A stretch of 7,800 bases of DNA, taken from positions 1 to 7,800 of the forward strand of contig CAMWIB010000045.1 in NCBI GenBank assembly GCA_947174215.1. Reading direction: 5' to 3'. Both the position numbers and the translations under genes were made by a program. The notes beneath the pieces were generated by a model that saw only the letters and a list, made by a program, of their open reading frames with translations, did not search any database and was not told where the DNA came from. The first letter of the stretch is position 1, and each line of letters starts with the position of its first letter. The stretch is from an uncultured Clostridia bacterium (GTDB lineage Bacteria; Bacillota; Clostridia; Christensenellales; CAG-917). Below, piece by piece: positions 6,251 through 7,800 of the stretch.

Positions 6251-6640
6251 ATGAGCAACAATAATAACGAAAAATTTGAAAACTTATCCGCCGAAGAGTT
6301 GGAACTGGCAAATTTAGAGGAAACAATTTTAGACGAATTGGATAGCACGCCTACCTTTAAGATGTCTTGGCCTCAGAATCTGTTCAACATCATCGTCTGC
6401 AACAGCCTTACGGAGAAACATTCTCTCACCGAAAACGCAGAAGATGTGCTACTTCAAGCAATGCAAGCACTTACTCCCCGTGAAGAAATCGTAATGCGCT
6501 TGCACTACAAAGACCATAAGTCCTTTGATGAAATCGGCAAAGAGTTAAACGCTACGTGGGAGATGTTAGAAGATATTGAGTCCACTGCAATTCGCAAGCT
6601 TCGTCATCTCAAAAACATATCTCTCTTAAAACAGCTGTGA
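6251..6640 (+). CDS. Small sigma-70 region 4-like protein
   Basis: 129 residues. Residues 67-120 match sigma-70 region 4: LTPREEIVMRLHY, then FDEIGKELNATWEMLEDIESTAIRKLRHL, the familiar helix-turn-helix that reads the -35 box. Residues 8-35 are strongly acidic (SAEELELANLEETILDELD) and no region 2 is present, so it cannot melt a promoter alone. It could work with a separate region-2 partner, as in split sigma factors, act as a plain DNA-binding regulator, or bind core polymerase; these are inferences. The ATG has AAGGAG (6238-6243) seven bases ahead. Its first residues (MSNNNNEK) resemble those of the preceding leucine-rich repeat protein (MSNDNEKK). It lies third in the cluster, 29 bases after that gene and 97 bases before the next, and may control the cluster or targets elsewhere. 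Confidence 0.82.
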   Translation: MSNNNNEKFENLSAEELELANLEETILDELDSTPTFKMSWPQNLFNIIVCNSLTEKHSLTENAEDVLLQAMQALTPREEIVMRLHYKDHKSFDEIGKELNATWEMLEDIESTAIRKLRHLKNISLLKQL

Positions 6641-6737
6641 ACATTTGTCGGACTATCTGAGTAACACTCTGTTTAGTCAGTCATTGAAAATTGCAACTAC
6701 TTTTAAAGGGAAAATACAAAAAAGGAAGAATTGGCAA

Positions 6738-7800
6738 ATGCAAAAATGTAATTTCCTTGAAGATTTCAAGATATATTTGGACGAGATACAAGGCATTAAA
6801 GAGGGTTCGATTAAAAGCTATCTTTCATATACAAAAACCGCCTTTACTAAGTATATGGGAATTTCCGACGTTTTTTCAAGGACCGACGTAGAATTGCTGA
6901 GTATCCTAGCAGAGCAACTTCATAAAAAGCTATACGATGTCTTACAACATTCAAAAACAGCTACTGACAAACCTAAAACCATTAAAAATTATCGGTCAGG
7001 TCTGGTTGCTTTTATGGCATTTTTGAATGATTATAATGAAACCGTCGTGCCATCAACTGCGCCTTCAAGCAAACGCATTAGCGCAATATCAGAATCCCGA
7101 GAAGAAACGATAGATATTGCAAATGTTTCCACTCCGGAAGGTTGTGAACCTCCACAAACAGACGTTTCCGACGGACAATCGCTCGCCGGCACGGAGTCTT
7201 TGCAAACAGATATTTACGAGAATAAAGACCTCTTTCGCATTTTCAAGTCAAGACTCATCACACAGGACAGAGTTTACAGCAACGGAACCTATTTGCCATG
7301 TCGGATGTTCAACAAACTGTTCTCCAAAGACAAGACCTACAAGAACTTAATCAAGTCCGTTTTAGCTAAGACAGTATTCTTGCTCGACGGTGGCGATAAG
7401 GCAATTCTTAGTGATATCAAAGCCGTTTCCTTTGAGGGGAATGAAGTATTTGCCGTCCTAAAAAATGGTATAAAAAAAGCCGTAGTTACAGAAGTACACG
7501 TCAAAGGTCAGGCTGTTACGTACGAAAAGTTAATGACAGAGCGTATAAGGGATTTGTCGTTGGACCATGACGTACCGCTCGTGAAGCTCGTCAACGAAAA
7601 TATATCGCACTATCCCAATATGATGACGTTGAGCAATAGCCTAATCGCATATAAGAATGCCAACGCCGGCAAGGGCTACACAAAATCAAAACTGTCAACA
7701 TATTTTTTGCACGACAAATACTCAACGCTAAGGATTGACGAAACACAGCTTTTAAGCGAGTTGTGCGACCTCTATAATAAGGTAAACCTTACCATAATGC
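6738..7800 (+). CDS. Large unknown protein with N-terminal recombinase core-binding-like domain (3' end outside window)
   Basis: The frame is open from ATG 6738 to the right edge, giving 354 codons without a stop. AAAGGAAG (6721-6728) lies nine bases before the start. Residues 5-100 look like a core-binding (SAM-like) helical domain: FLEDFKIYLDEIQ, SIKSYLSYTKTAFTKYMG, and a final TIKNYRSGLVAFMAFLNDY helix, as in the arm that tyrosine recombinases wrap round DNA. Residues 102-160 are a polar, Ser/Thr/Glu-rich linker. From about 163 a new domain begins (FRIFKSRLITQDRVY), continues with strands (ILSDIKAVSFEGNEVFAVLKNG) and helices (LDHDVPLVKLVNENI), and is still open at the edge. I do not recognise it. 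No recombinase catalytic residues are visible, but the C-terminus is missing, so an integrase-like end cannot be excluded. The layout of domain, linker and new domain parallels the first gene of the cluster. Confidence 0.75.
   Translation, partial: MQKCNFLEDFKIYLDEIQGIKEGSIKSYLSYTKTAFTKYMGISDVFSRTDVELLSILAEQLHKKLYDVLQHSKTATDKPKTIKNYRSGLVAFMAFLNDYNETVVPSTAPSSKRISAISESREETIDIANVSTPEGCEPPQTDVSDGQSLAGTESLQTDIYENKDLFRIFKSRLITQDRVYSNGTYLPCRMFNKLFSKDKTYKNLIKSVLAKTVFLLDGGDKAILSDIKAVSFEGNEVFAVLKNGIKKAVVTEVHVKGQAVTYEKLMTERIRDLSLDHDVPLVKLVNENISHYPNMMTLSNSLIAYKNANAGKGYTKSKLSTYFLHDKYSTLRIDETQLLSELCDLYNKVNLTIM

Noticed and set aside
6651..6678. Possible terminator after the sigma-like gene
   Set aside because: GACTA/TAGTC and GAGT/ACTC can pair, but the stem has an unpaired middle and no U tract follows, so cotranscription with the next gene remains likely.
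6682..6714. Internal promoter before the last gene (TTGCAA with ATACAA at 17 bases)
   Set aside because: Both boxes match the consensus poorly in an AT-rich gap where such matches arise by chance.
7117..7350. 77-codon open frame on the + strand
   Set aside because: It overlaps the large core-binding-like gene in another frame and has no plausible ribosome binding site.

Overview
The window looks like a piece of a Bacillota genome, most likely an anaerobic clostridial relative. Support comes from strong AGGAGG-type ribosome binding sites, a clostridial mix of small genes (thioredoxin-reductase-like flavoprotein, YetF/DUF421 membrane protein, XRE regulator, BspA-type leucine-rich repeats) and low-GC intergenic DNA with sigma-A-like promoters. 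The species cannot be named from this stretch.

Left part (1-3950), housekeeping-like and relatively GC-rich. A flavoprotein of the thioredoxin reductase family enters from the left edge on the + strand. It keeps its redox CxxC but lacks the usual NADPH motifs. It converges on a DUF421/YetF membrane protein on the - strand, with a hairpin between them that probably terminates transcription. Next, also on the - strand, come a stand-alone acyltransferase resembling the E2 catalytic core and, upstream of it, an XRE-type regulator fused to a pentapeptide-like beta-helix. The regulator has a readable promoter with an inverted repeat inside its spacer and a pair of 18-base direct repeats just upstream.

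Middle (3951-4291): a divergent control region without a convincing gene. It carries the leftward promoter of the XRE gene, a G-free A/C-rich tract and a rightward TTGACA promoter.

Right part (4292 to the right edge): a visibly more AT-rich run of four + strand genes that looks like one transcription unit. In order these are a 350-residue protein with an N-terminal fold resembling the core-binding domain of tyrosine recombinases, an acidic linker and an unknown C-terminal domain; a cytoplasmic BspA-like leucine-rich repeat protein; a small protein holding only sigma-70 region 4; and a large protein, cut by the window edge, that again starts with a core-binding-like domain followed by a low-complexity linker and an unknown domain. 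Neither core-binding protein shows a recombinase catalytic domain in what is visible. This cassette is the best candidate for an undescribed system: two DNA-binding-like proteins of the same layout bracket a protein-binding repeat scaffold and a sigma-like regulator. Its function is unknown.
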